Assembly: GCA_029339195.1 (NCBI GenBank)
Contig: JAPTJF010000084.1
Coordinates: forward strand, 102,991 to 166,990
DNA length: 64,000 nucleotides
Origin: Micractinium sp. NFX-FRZ
Lineage: Eukaryota > Chlorophyta > Trebouxiophyceae > Chlorellales > Chlorellaceae
Reading direction: 5' to 3'
Within the stretch, counting starts at the first letter, position 1. Each line of letters starts with the position of its first letter. The translations under genes and the position numbers were made by a program. This document shows, one piece after another, positions 35,301 through 47,200 of this stretch. The notes under the pieces were generated by a model. That model saw only the letters and a program-made list of their open reading frames with translations. It was not told where the DNA came from and searched no databases.

Positions 35301-38300
35301 AACTAGTGCGTGCCGCTGATGCAACACATGGACATGGGAGGTCTGCCCGCCCCGCAGCCGAAAGCGTTTCCCTGCCGGGCCTCAGGCCGGCCCGCCCCAC
35401 GACCTCCCACTCTTCCCCCCACCCCCACCAGCAAGCGGCCAGCAGCCAGATGGACAAGCCCCCGGCCCAAATAACCCCAACACTCACCCCAAGTATCCCA
35501 AGCCGCATGTGCCCCAGCCCTCACCTGAGCAGCAGCGTGACGCGGCTCTGCTCCAGCTGGAGCGAGTCAATCAGGCCGGCCACCGGGTTGCCCGCCCGCC
35601 GCTCCTCCTGTGGCACAGCACAGCATGGGGAGCAGGCTGGTGGAGCAGGCAGAGGGGCACCTCTCCCTCAGAGTTTCGCAGGCTGGGCTCGCAGTGAGGA
35701 CGACTGGTTCTGATTCCAAGTTTAAACTGCACACCGCAATGCCCTGCCCCACCTCGGCAGCCCCAGCACGCAGCCACTCGGGCACCGTGCGCGCTGTTCC
35801 CACCATACCACACCACAGCACAGCACAGCATCCTTCCGGCTTGACCACACGTGCCAGACCTCGTGACACCCAGCCCACCCCACTCCACCCCAGGCCACAG
35901 CCGCAGCACAGCACCCCACGTTCACCGCACAGCACACATGAATCCCGCTCGGCCCCACCTTGATCATGCGGGCCAGGTCACGCCAGTCCATGCCGGACGC
36001 CACCGCCTCGCGCACCGCATTCAGCGCCGCATCCACGGCATCAAGGTTGTACTCAATGAGAGCAGCCTGCAGTGGATGCTCAACATTTAGAGTGTGAAGT
36101 GTGCAGGGCTAGAGGCACAGCATCCAACAGACTCCAGGTTGTGGTTAGTGTGAGCGGCCTGCTCGACAATGCATGTAGTCTGAAGCGTGAGTACGTGCGC
36201 GGTCATTATGCACTGGCGCCCGGCCCACCCACCTTGAGCTCTGCCGCCTCCGCCTCCTTGCCCAGGCTGCCCAGCCGCTTCTCGTGGTCCCTGCGGATCG
36301 CCTCCAGCTTGCCCACCGCCTGCTTCTCCTTGGCCGCCTGCTGCACCGCTGCACGCTGCCCCTGGATCTGCAGGCGGTGGCAGGCAGTGATGGCAGAGGG
36401 CAGGCACGCGTGAGCGGCAGGCTGCTTGGAAGAGGCTTCAGCAGATGGCGGCTGTGCCGCATGCTGCCTGAAATCGCAGCTTGGTGAGCCCAAGCGGGTG
36501 GATTTGTAGCACGGGAAGCAGGCGGCAGGTCAGCCCTGCCCCGACTCACCTTTCCAAAGAACTCGGCCACAGCGGCGTCAAACGTGGGGAAGCTCAGCGC
36601 CGGCTTGTGGCTGTGCTGCCGGATCAGCAGCGGCATGAACTCCTCGTAAACCGCTGCCGTGCCTGCTGCGCCCGCCGCGCCCGCAGCCGCTGTGCCCGCT
36701 GCGCCGCCCTCACCGCTCTCCGCAGCGCCCGCCTCCGACCCCTTTTGCTTCCCCTGCTGCTTGCCCTCTCCCTGGGGTGACTTTGTGAGGATGAAGCCCT
36801 CGGGCGGTGTGCTGCTGTCCTCACATGCATCCAGCCAGCCCTCCCACTGCCGCACCCCCGCCAGCAGCGCTGCCCGCTCGTCTTCCGACAGAGGGGCCGA
36901 GGCAGGCAGGCGGGAGGGCTCCAGACCAGAGCCAAGGATGCAGTGCTCGGCGATGAGCGGGCCGTAGGGCAGCAGTTCGGCCAGCACGGCTGCATGGGGG
37001 GGCAGGTTACAGAGGGGGAAGCAAAACAGGGGGGCCGGGGTTGGGGAGGGTAGCGAGAAGCGGGCCGCAGGGAGTCAGGTCGCGGCCAGCATGGCTTCTG
37101 GCAGCATCCCCCGAAGCATGCCACCTTCACTCACTGCCACACACTGGCAGCATCCCCCCCGCACACTCTCACTTTTGAGCGTGGCCTCGCCGGCCGCCCC
37201 CGCCAGCGCTTCCTCGAGTGCGGCCGCGCTCAGCGGCTGGCGCAGGCGGATTGTTTGGATGGGGTAGGGGTGGCGAGCCATGATGGCAATCCCCTTGGCG
37301 TCGTCTCTGCAGGGGCGCAGAGGGGCAATGCGCATGGCAGGGCGAGACATGCGTCGTGATGAGAATGCCCTTGTGTCGTCACAACAAAAACGAAACCGAG
37401 GGGGCAGGGGGTGAAACAAGCACTCGGCAGCGTGCAACAAAGGAGTGCAGGAGGAGGTCGGGAATGAAGAAAGAAAGTTGGATGCCGGGAGGCGGCAGGA
37501 GGGTGGAGCCAGCGGAGAGGCGTGTGCACGTGCAGGGGCAGCAGGCATGGTGCGGCAGCTGCAGAGCAGCACCCGCCAACGTCGGATTGCTGCGACTGGC
37601 ACTGCCTTTCAGCACTCTGCCCCTCAAAAACACAAACGCCCACAAAAGGGAGTCTCCTTTCTTCGGAGAGGGTCCCTCGTCCCGCCCTGCCCGCCCCACC
37701 TGTGTGAGCGCAGCAGCGTGAGCACCTCAAACTTGTCGTCCGCCAGGATCACATTGCCCTGCAGGTGCAGCATGCACAGCAGGCTCAGCAGGCATAACAC
37801 GCTGCCCCTGTCATCAAGCTTGCCCTGCCCTTGCCCAGGAGATCACTGCCTACAAGCAATAGGCGGCAGAGCAGCACACAGTGCATGTGCAGGCATCAGC
37901 AAGGCATGCACACAAGCAGGCCTGCAGCGTGCTTGCCTGCGCATAGAATTCGAGCAGCAGGTGGCAGGCGGCGGGGCCGCTGCCGAATGTGAGCTGCACG
38001 ATGCGGTCCACGCCCAGCTGCTTCACAGCTTCCAGCCGGCGCGTCCTGCAGTCCACCGAAATTGGGGTGGAGGAGGGGGCGGGTGGTGACCTTGTTCGTC
38101 AGTAAGAGGCGGCGGCTTGCATTGCATTGGAGGCAGGCTTTCGCCGGCACAGCAGATGCGAGAGGACGGGAGGGCGTGCTAGGCGACCCGCCAGGTGCGG
38201 GGGTCGGACCTGCGGTCGCCACGCGCTGCCCCCCCCCCCGGCAGCTGCAGCTGACGCCCCAGCTGCCAGGCGCCGGCTCCAGCAAAGCGTGCTCACAGCT

Positions 38301-39332
38301 AGGGCAGAGTGGCCAAACCGTCGGCTGCTGCGCACCTGATGTGCTTGCGCAGCTTGAGAGTGAAGTTGGAGGGCGTGTCGGCCTTCTCAGGCATCGCCTG
38401 CACCCCGGCAGCAGCACATGTCATTGCACACAAACTCACTGGTGCGCTTGCAGGGCTGCGTGCAGACGTGTGCCTGTCCTGCGCTGCCTGTGCCGTCACA
38501 GATGCGAGAGCAATCCGCGTGGCGGCTGCCCAGCAAGGACTGAGGGTGCGGGCCGCCAAGCGCATGCCCACGCCCCCTGCCGGCCGGCCAGCTCGCCAGC
38601 CCAGAGGAAATCCCAGCGGAAACAAGGCTGCAGGGTCTGGATGTAACATCGACAGAGCAGCCTCGTGGAGCAGACCCCTCCCACTAACCACCAACCACAC
38701 ACCACCCAGGGGCCCAGGGCGCACCTCAACCGTGTGGAAGCGCGCGCCGCTCTCCACCAGCAGCAGCACTTTGTCGCTGTCCTCGCCGCTGCGCGCCAGT
38801 TTCAGCACGTATGTCTGCATGCGGGGCAGGGGAGGGCAGGGAGACGGGGCAGGGCATGAGAGGGCAACAGAAGCCTGGTCAGGGCGTGCGACGGGCCAGG
38901 GGCGAGGACGGCCGCACTGATGGCAGCGCTACTGGCATGGAACACCGAATCGGCTGCCCGCTGTGCACTGCCAGGCAAGTAGAATGTGCTTAGTGCCCAA
39001 CAGAACCAACAGCATTGCTGGCTGCTGCACCCACCTTGGGGTTGATGTCATAGACGTTTGCCACGCGCATGCCCAGGCAACGCTGCCGCAGGCATGCCGC
39101 CTCCGCCGCCACTGCAGGCAATGCATTCAGCCATGGATTGAAAAACAAGTGAACACATCCCTCCAATGTTTGCTTCCACAGCAGTTGGATAACGGACAAT
39201 GAATAACGATGAGAGTGACACAGGCAGGCGGTGGCTAGGCAGGCCGCGGCTGCGCCGCGGCGGCAGCAGACTGGCGAGGGGGTTGGCAGGCAGTGCCGCA
39301 CCGTCGGCGGAGCTGAAACGCTGCTTCACCAT
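29396..39332 (-). CDS. NEMF: NEMF/Rqc2 ribosome-associated quality-control factor
   Basis: NEMF (yeast Rqc2, bacterial RqcH) binds stalled 60S ribosomes with peptidyl-tRNA, recruits the E3 ligase Listerin and can add C-terminal tails. Twenty-six exons join in phase to 1184 aa, from 39332-39302 and 39111-39035 through to 30007-29877 and 29501-29396. NFACT-N starts [14 protein letters not shown], with [20 protein letters not shown] and [14 protein letters not shown]; Asp10, Asp100 and Arg101 match the residues needed for tailing in Rqc2/RqcH. A coiled-coil middle follows (exons 9-14). NFACT-R has [43 protein letters not shown] and [21 protein letters not shown] 690-bp exon (32411-31722) encodes an acidic, then Gln/Gly/Ala-rich linker. 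NFACT-C ends the protein ([18 protein letters not shown]). Introns 5 and 17 appear to have GC donors. Confidence 0.93.
29707..29905 (-). repeat. Tandem copy of NEMF exon 25 end and donor
   Basis: The true exon end and donor (CACCTGATGAGGTCCCGCTC on the + strand, about 29875-29894) recurs at 29757-29776. Flanking sequence is shared too ('catcaggcctgccg' at 29727 and 29848). The copy is downstream of the used donor on the minus strand. Confidence 0.9.
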
Positions 39333-40512
39333 CCTGTCGCCGTGCCGGGATCAGGCGCCCTTCCTTTGTTGGTAGTGCGACAAGAAACTGTCCAGTGCCG
39401 CGGTGATGGGCTGCAGTGGTGGCTGCACTTTCAGGCGGTGTTGATCTATACTGTTATGATCGCTGATTTGCGAAATTACGGGTCACGAGCGACGTCCGCC
39501 AATGATAGGCGACAAGGCGCACAACGAAGTCGCCGGGCCCGCTTTGAGTGCTGTTGCAGCAATCACAACTCAAGCAGGGACGCAGCGCCTCCAGTTTGGA
39601 AGCACAGCTGCTCGCCTGGGTGCATGCGGCTGCCAGCGCCGCCCAGGTGGCCTGCTGCCGCCGGGCACTCATGCACCAGCAGGCCCGCCTGGCAAGCTGG
39701 CGGCAGAGCACATCACGTCAGGGCGCGTACACAGCCTGCAACATTGGATAACATGCAGTGTGCCATCTGGACTTAATGTCAACCCCAAGATGATTCCTTG
39801 GAGTATGTCCGGTGTACTCCCAACCAATGCGGCACTACTGCGCTGGAGAAAGCATGTGTTACCAGCACTGTACATGCACAACAGCACGAGTAGCGTGACA
39901 TGGTAGCACCAATACAGAAGAAGCAAGACAAATCGAGGGACGAATCGACACGTGGCTGCAGATCGGCAGCCGTCAAAGACAGCAAGAAAGAGCAGGGGAG
40001 CGGGGGAGGGGAGGAGTGGGTCACTGCTGCCTGCACGGCGGCGACAAAAGACACAAGAGCGCTTGATGGGGCGGCCTGTGCGGCGGCGCGCAGCAGCAGA
40101 GTAAGTGGTCATGCAGCGAGGGCAACAGGCGGTGCGGGAACAGCGCTGCCTGAGCAGCACCGCGTTGCAGCGCACGGCGCAACATACACGGGGAGGGGAG
40201 GGGAGTGGAGAGGAGGGGGGAGTGTTGGATTCAGTCGTGCAACAGGTCCATAATGGTCGGGAAGCGGGCGGCGTCGCTATCAACGCCCCGCTGAGCACAC
40301 AGAGATATGATTTTGTAGGCGGGGGAGGAATTCTGAGGGGGTGCAAGCAGGATCAAGCAAAAAGCACGGGTTGGCAGCAGGGCCGCCAGATATTTTGGGT
40401 GTATTGCCATTGCAGGGGGCGAGGGAGACACGATTGCCCTGCCGCACTAGTAGGGGGGGAAAGCCAAGAGCCATTGGGCGGGATCGACAACTCATTGCGC
40501 TGCTGCTGCCCG
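39333..40512. other. NEMF upstream region and 3' side of the expansin-like gene
   Basis: No gene recognised. 39700-39960 is less GC-rich than its surroundings. The left part should contain the NEMF promoter and the right part the 3'UTR of the gene at 40513; no minus-strand TGTAA was seen close to that stop. Confidence 0.45.
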
Positions 40513-43436
40513 CTACGGCTGCGGTAGCTGGCCGGCGGCGTCGGCGCCGGCCCCAGGCTCCTGCGCAGGCGGCCCGCTTGTCGCAGGGTCGACGGCCGTG
40601 CCTTGAGGCACCGGCAGCTCAAAAGACCGCGAGGCCGCGCCGGTGGGCGGACCCACATTCCCTCCTGCCTGGGCCTGTGCCTGTGCCTGGCCCTGGGGCT
40701 GAGGCAGCGTCTGGGGCAGGCCCTGGGGCGGCCCTTGGGCCAGCCCCTGCCCCTGCCCCTGCCCCTGAGGCTGCACGTCGTTGCGGGCGGCAACCACCTT
40801 CGGAGGCGGCGGGCTGGGCGTGGGTGGCGGCGGCGGGGAGGGCGTGGGCGGCGGTGGGGCCACAAGAGACGCCATGGGCGGGGACGACGTGGGGTCTGGA
40901 CCCAGCAGCTGCTGCTGAGCCTCCAGGTAAGCCTTCAGGCGGGGCAGGTCCGGTGGGGAGGGAGGCCAGGGGGCACCCACGGGAGTGTTCTTCCTGGCAA
41001 GCTCAGCCGCCTGGGCATCTCGCTCCTGCTCCGCCTTGGACAGCCTGTTGAAGTCTTCGATCGTCATTGGCGGCCACGGCGGGCGAGGCGGCGGGGAGGG
41101 CGCCGGCGGCGGGGAGGGCGGGGTGGGCGGCGAGGGAGGGTTGGGCGGGGGCGAGGGCGGGGCCGGAGGCGGAGGGCTGGGAGGGCTGGGCGGGGGCGGG
41201 CGAGGTGGGAGGGGCGGGCGGGCAGGGGGCTGGTCTGCACATGGCAGGAAGGGAGCAAAGGTGGGGGGGGTGTCAGCAGGGGGCAGCACACACAGACTGC
41301 CACTGCTGCTGCGCCAACCTTTCTGCATCGCCAGCAGGGCGCAGCAGGCAGGGCCGGCGCGGTGGCGCCCTTGCTAGGTCTGCCACCGACAAAGCCCTAT
41401 GTGCGTGCGCTCCACACCGGCAGGCCCTCCCCTACCCACCCCCCAGCTCACTCTTGGCTGCCTCTGCCGCAGCCTGCATCTGCGCAATCGCCTCCAACCG
41501 GTCCTGCGCCGCGTTTGCTGCCGCCTGCTGCGCCGCCGCCTGCTGGCGCCGCCTCTCGGCGGCGGCTGCCTGCGCGGCAGCTGCGCGCGCCGCCTGTGCG
41601 GCGGTGGTGGCGCTGTTGGCAGCATTTGCCTTTTGGATGGCGTCCTGCACCGCAGCAGCAGCCTCTGCGCGGGCGGCCTGCGCTGTCTGCACCGCCACCT
41701 GTGCCGCCTCCTGAGCCGCTGCCTTGGCCTCTGGCTCTGCAACGCCATCGATGGCAGCGGCCAGCTGCTGGGCCTGTGCAGCGGCTGCCTCTGCCGTGGC
41801 TGCCACTGTCTGCTGGCGCCGCGCCTTGGCGGTGGCTTCGGATGCAGCGGTGCGCGCTGCCTGCGCCGCGGCGACTGCCGTCTGCGCCTGCTGCTGCGGC
41901 AGCCAGGCCTGGTTGGTGGGGCGGGGGACAACACCCCCCGTCTTGGTCAGGTCGGCAAACATCATTTCCATGTTCACGTTGTATCCCATCCCCCGGGCCT
42001 TGTTCACAATCTCCCGCCCGCCGGCGATGTCTCGGAAGGCGACGTTGGGCGGCTGCGGGTTCTCGCACGACGTCCTGCCGGGGGAGGGACAGGGTGGGGT
42101 GGGGTGGGGTGGGGTGGGGTGGGGGAGTGGTGCAACCTGATGCGGGTGGGTGCATGGAAGGGTGCGTTTGGGCAGGGACAAGGGCAATCCAGCAGCAGGC
42201 GCACGGGTTGCACCGATTGGGGCGGCCCGCAGAACGGGAGCCACGGACCAGGGGGAGTGCTGCTGCAGGGTGGGCGGGCAGGACAAGCAGGCGCAGCATT
42301 GCAGCCTGCCCCCTGGGCGCCCAATAGCAGCAGAAGCAGCAGGACTCACCACCACCACTCGATGCCCTGGCGGTCGAATGCGAAGCCAGTGATGTCGTTT
42401 GCGGCCTGCAGCACATGCCAGGCACGGCAGCAGAAGCAGGAGCCAGGCAGTCAGCCAGCCAGGCAGGCCTGCTGGAGACCTACCCTGCACAATGCAACAG
42501 TAGGAGGGGCAGCAGGCCAAGGGAAACGCACCCTGCCATTGCGGCGCCAAGATGCAACGCCGGTGCCTTGTACCCACGGGCAGGACACCACACCTCACCT
42601 TGCTGGTGAAGTCCAGGTCTCCCGAATCGCAAGTGGCACCTGCGCACAGCACAGCACGTGTCACACATGTCATAACCTGGGGCCCAACCGCAGTGGTCGA
42701 GGGAAGCACCCAGTGTTGCATGGCACATTGGGCTGCCGAGGTGGGCAGGGTGGGCAGGCGAGCGAGGGTCTGCAGAGCGGCACTCCTGGTTCAGCATTGC
42801 AAGAGGCAGCCGTGAGCGGGGGCCGGTGAGCGGGCCCGTGCTGCCATGCCATGGTCTTTGGCTTGCTCACATTCATCGACAATCATGACCACCACGATCT
42901 TGCCGGTGGCGCGCCCTCCCGTGCCGCGCACGGCCGCGCATCTGCCGCAGTAGGACATGTCGAATTGCGGCGTGGGCAGCGCAGCAAAGTAGGTCTCAAA
43001 ATAGGGCGACAGGCGGCCAAACTGGCAGGCATTGAAGCCGCCCGCAAACGCGCTGTTCTTCTCGCCGGGCCCTGCAGTGTAAGAGGCCCAGAGGGGAGGC
43101 AGAGCGGTGGGCTGCTGGGAGGGGCGGGGGGAGGTGCGCAGGGGGGCACGCGCAAAGGCGGGACTGGCCTTGCGGCAGCAGCGGCGCCGCCGGCAGGGGG
43201 AACATGAGCAGAAGTCAACCGGCCCGGCCCCATCGCTGGGTCGCACCGCGTCTCCTGCGCTTCAATCATCCCCAGGGGCCGGCGGGCACAGCGGCCTGGC
43301 AGCGGCCTGGCAGCGGCATGGGGCTCATTGTGGAACCCAACTCACAGGTGTATGTGGTGCCCCAGCCGGTAAATGTTTCAGCACTGATGCCCCCGACCAG
43401 AGCCAGGAGCATCACCAGGGCGTGAGACGCCCTCAT
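40513..43436 (-). CDS. Secreted expansin-like (DPBB) protein with Ala-rich rod and Pro-rich tail
   Basis: Six exons join in phase to 577 aa: 43436-43346, 43071-42871, 42639-42599, 42405-42350, 42074-41452, 41234-40513. Residues 1-19 form a signal peptide (MRASHALVMLLALVGGISA). Residues ~20-150 match the double-psi beta-barrel of expansins: TFTGWGTTYT, GGFNACQFGRL, YCGRCAAVRG, VVVMIVDECATCDSGDLDFT and FDRQGIEWWW, including the D-x-x-C-x-x-C-x-x-GDLD motif with the key Asp. Next comes a ~200-residue Ala/Gln/Glu/Lys-rich coiled-coil rod, then a hydroxyproline-type region (PPSPPPPAPPSPPPNPPSPP) as in pherophorins, and a Pro/Gln-rich end. It is likely a wall or extracellular-matrix protein. No expansin cellulose-binding domain follows, so this architecture differs from plant expansins. 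Confidence 0.75.
42091..42125 (+). repeat. (GGGGT)n repeat in intron 4 of the expansin-like gene
   Basis: Six to seven GGGGT units next to the acceptor of exon 5. On the transcribed strand the sequence reads ACCCC and forms the polypyrimidine-like stretch before the acceptor. Confidence 0.85.
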
Positions 43437-44245
43437 GGCTGGTGGGTGACCTCCACCAAAACACGGTGCTCTCAGCGTGTTCTCTCCATCCGCGGCGCTC
43501 GGTTGCTCTACGGATGTGCCATTTACAGAGTTGAGAGCCTGAGACGGGTCCACACGCGTCTGCTGCGCTGCCTGCTGCCGTCGGCAGTACGAAAGCACTT
43601 TGAACCCACACAGGCTCTGCAAGGAGGCTCAGCTTGTTGCAATGAATGCATATAACACATCTGTTCGACCTGACGGATCCGTCCCTACCGAGCATCAAGC
43701 GCACGCTGGCATATGCGTGCAAAGCCGGACCAGTTGGCTGCGACTGAGGTGGGGTCCACTGATACAAAGAGCGTGCAGAGTGCGCGCGAAGTTCACAAGA
43801 GAACCCCGTACCCGGTGCTCCGTGCAGCCTGCGCCAGCCACCCACTGCCGCCGCCACCCACTGCCGCCGCCGTGTACAAAATCTGGTGGGGTGTGGGGGT
43901 GCCCCGCTCGTCTCTTCTTGATATTACAATGAAACGGGCGACACAAGAACAACAGTAGTGCTGAGAACAAGTGACAAGTGGGCTGAACAGAGAGGCGCCC
44001 CCGCCCCGCCCGGCCGCCCGATAATGCGGCAGGCCATGCGCACGGGGGGGGCGCAGCGAGAGGGGCGGGGCGGGCGCCCCCAAAGGACGGTGAGAATGAA
44101 AGGAGCCGCAGGCAGGCCGGCACACGGCGCTGCCTTCGAAACACGGCACAGCGTGGCGCAGCGCGGCTCAAGGCAGCGCGGCCTGCCGCCTCAAGCCAGC
44201 ACAAGCAAGCAAGCAAGCAGGGAAAAGGGAGCTGATGCGTCCGCT
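43437..44245. other. Upstream region of the expansin-like gene and 3' side of PDI
   Basis: No gene recognised. TTACA at 43924-43928 (TGTAA on the minus strand) about 320 bp after the PDI stop is a candidate polyadenylation signal. Confidence 0.45.
43924..43928 (-). terminator. Candidate TGTAA polyadenylation signal of PDI
   Basis: Minus-strand TGTAA about 320 bp after the PDI stop codon at 44246. Confidence 0.4.
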
Positions 44246-47200
44246 TCAGAGCTCGTCCTTCTCCTCCTCCTCCTCCTCCTCCTCCTCGTCAGCCGCCCCC
44301 TTGCCCTTGCAGCTGCCGCAGTTGGCCTTCACAAACTTGATCATGTCCTCCTTGGAGCGGTCGCCCTCGTACTTCTTGACTGCAGGGGGTGGGCAGCGGG
44401 AAGAAGGGAGGATGAGGGGTTTGTGCTTAAAGAACCTATCTGAGAGGATGAACTTCCTTGCACGGCTGCACTTTTTGGGACAAGAGTAGGAAAGGGAAGT
44501 GCAAGCCTGCCTGCTGTGACGGGAGCAGAAAACGAATGCAGGCACACGGGCAAAGCAGGCGCACGGGTGTGGAAACAAAGGCGGGTGGATGTGCACCCAG
44601 CTGCCGACGGTTGCCTTGCAGAGGTTTGCTGACCCAGCACCCGCCGGTTTGGCGAGAGCCAGCCAAAACGAAACTCACCCGCGCCGCCTGCGGTGCGGAA
44701 GTAGAGGGTGGGGAAGCCGCGGACGGCCATCTCCTCCAGCGGGTTGTCGTTGGCGGTGGCATCCATCTTGGCGATGACCACGCCCTCGTCGCCCTGCACA
44801 GCATGGCACAGCAGAGCGTGAGCGAGTGAGTGTGGGTGACGCGGGCGGGGCAGGAGTGAGTGGGGGGGCAGAGTGGTGCACCCTCCAGCTGCAGGGAACG
44901 GCGGTCGAAAGCCGCCCTGCCCTGCCTTCCCACATCCGTCCTCGTTGCTGTGGGCACTGCAAGCGTGCCCAGCTCTCGCCCAACGCCACCACTCCTTCTC
45001 TGTCAAAACCTTATTGATAGTACTACTCCAGAATCAAACCCACCTCGAACTCCTTGCCCAGCTCCTCCCACACTGGCTTCAGCTTGTTGCAGTGGCCGCA
45101 CCAGGGGGCGTAGAACTCTGCAGGCAGGGAAGGGAAAGGGCGGGGGGAGCGCCGCGGCCGGTGAGGCGGGCAGGCACGACGGGGCAGCGTCAAGAGTGCA
45201 GGTCATGCCGCCGGCAGGGGATGCGCCAATCTGTCCAGCCCTGCAGGTCCCCGCTCAACACCCCCAGAGGCAGACATGCCGTCCCCCCGCGCACCCGGCG
45301 GCACACCCGAGCACAGCCCGCCCCCTCCCCCCACAGCTCCCCACCACCGCCTCTCATGCTCACCAATGAACACATCCTTGCCCGACTTGATCACCTCGTC
45401 CTCAAAGTTGCGGCCCACAATGACCTGCAGGGAGGGGGAAAAGAAAGGGCGGCGGGGGAAGCCGGCGGGTGAGGCTGAAGGCAGACAACGGCCACAGCAC
45501 CCTGACTGGGTTGCTGTGTTGCTGCTTGCTGCCAGGCACAGCAGTGCGCCGACGGCCCTGCACTCGCGGGCAAACACTGGCGAGCCAACCAGGCACAGCA
45601 GTGCACCGACAGCCTTGCTGGGGCCCGGAACGAGACGACACGGCTCCGCCGATGACGGACGGAGCGAGCCGATAGGGTGTACAGAGGCAGACAGGGGGTT
45701 GCGAGGTGTGCGGCAGCACAGCGGGCGCAGCGCACCTTGACGGGGCCGTCGTTGCTGGCGGGGATGGGCTCAGACTTCATCCACTTCTCCAGGGCGCCCT
45801 CCTGCAGCCGGGGAGGATTGGAATGCGAACAATGAAACCAAAAGCCAGTGAAGGGCCGCGCAACGGAGCCGGCGCAGCGCGGCCCGTGGTGTGCGCCGTG
45901 CGCCTGGTCTGGCGCACACGCAGGGCGCGCTCTGCTCTGCCTCCCCACTCTTATCCTGCCCACGCCAGTGGGCCCTCCCTCCCTCTTGGACAGCATGTAC
46001 CCAGCATGAGCTGTTGCCCCGGGGCTCGGGGGAGGTCAAAAGAGCTGACTGCCCCTGCCTCCAGACTCCTCCCACCTCCCACCCGTCTCAGGGGTAGGGT
46101 TGTGTGGTTCAGGGTTCTAAACCCTGAAGCCCTGCCCAGGCGTCCCCCCCTCAGTTTGTGCGCCCACTGCGGGCTCGCGCAGGAAGGTGCGGAGCGGACA
46201 TTGGATGGCTCGCGGCCCCTGCCTCCAGGCTCCTCCCACCTGCCCGCCCACCCCACTGACCCCTCCCTTGTTAGCCGTGCACTCACCGCAAACTCGCGCA
46301 GGAACTCGGGGATGTCTGACGGCTTGGCATCCTCCTTCAGGTACTTGGCTGCAGGCGGGGCAAAATGGAGGAGGAGGGGGGAGGCAAGGGGAGGGGTGCA
46401 GGCCAGGTGAAAGGGAGGGCAGGCGGGTGAAGGGCCAGCCCGTGTGCCTGCCTGCCTGTGCCGGGCACACGCTGCCCTGCGCTGCGCCGCCTCGAAGGGG
46501 TGCCGTGGCGGGGCGGGGCGGGGCGGCACAGGACGGGCAGCCCACAAGCCTCTGCCCTCCTCTGCTGCCCTCACCCTTGTTGGAGGGGTTGTCGATGAGG
46601 AAGGCCAGCTTGCCGGCGGGCTTCACGCCGTAGTAGTCAATCATGCGCTGCGGGGGGGCGAGTGAGGGAGCCAAGTGTGAGCGAGCCGGGGATGGGTGGC
46701 AGTGGTGCTGGAAGCGCGCTGGAAAGCGCGCACCCCACCCCCCACTGAACCCCTCTCTGGGAGGCACTTGATCACCGCCCACCTTGCTCTCCTTCTTGCT
46801 GGCCAGCACGCCCCACCAGCATCGGCGTAAGCCTCAGGATGCCCCATGCACCCTTTCACCCCATGCACACCAGTGCCAGCCACCCGGGCCGCCCACGCCC
46901 TCACCTTGCCCTCCTTCCCCTCACCAGCACACCCACCAACATCAACGTTGGCCTTACGATGCAGGCACGCAACACCCTGCCCTCACCTTGCCCTCCTTCT
47001 CCGTGGCCAGCACCACCGCCAGGTCAGCGTTGGCCTTGGACGCCTGCTCCAGCTGCTCGCTCAGCTCGGCGGTCACGCCGTCCTCGGGGGCGAAGGCCAC
47101 CAGTTTGGGGCCGGAGCCCTGGAAGGCCTTTTGCAGGGCGCGCATCTGGGAGGGGACGCCAAAGCGGATGACCAGGGGCAGCGACTTGGCGGCGGCCCAC

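Noticed and set aside
40603..42327. 574-codon open frame on the plus strand
   Set aside because: It is antisense to the Pro- and Ala-rich exons of the expansin-like gene, whose bias leaves the opposite strand free of stops (Arg/Gly-rich shadow).
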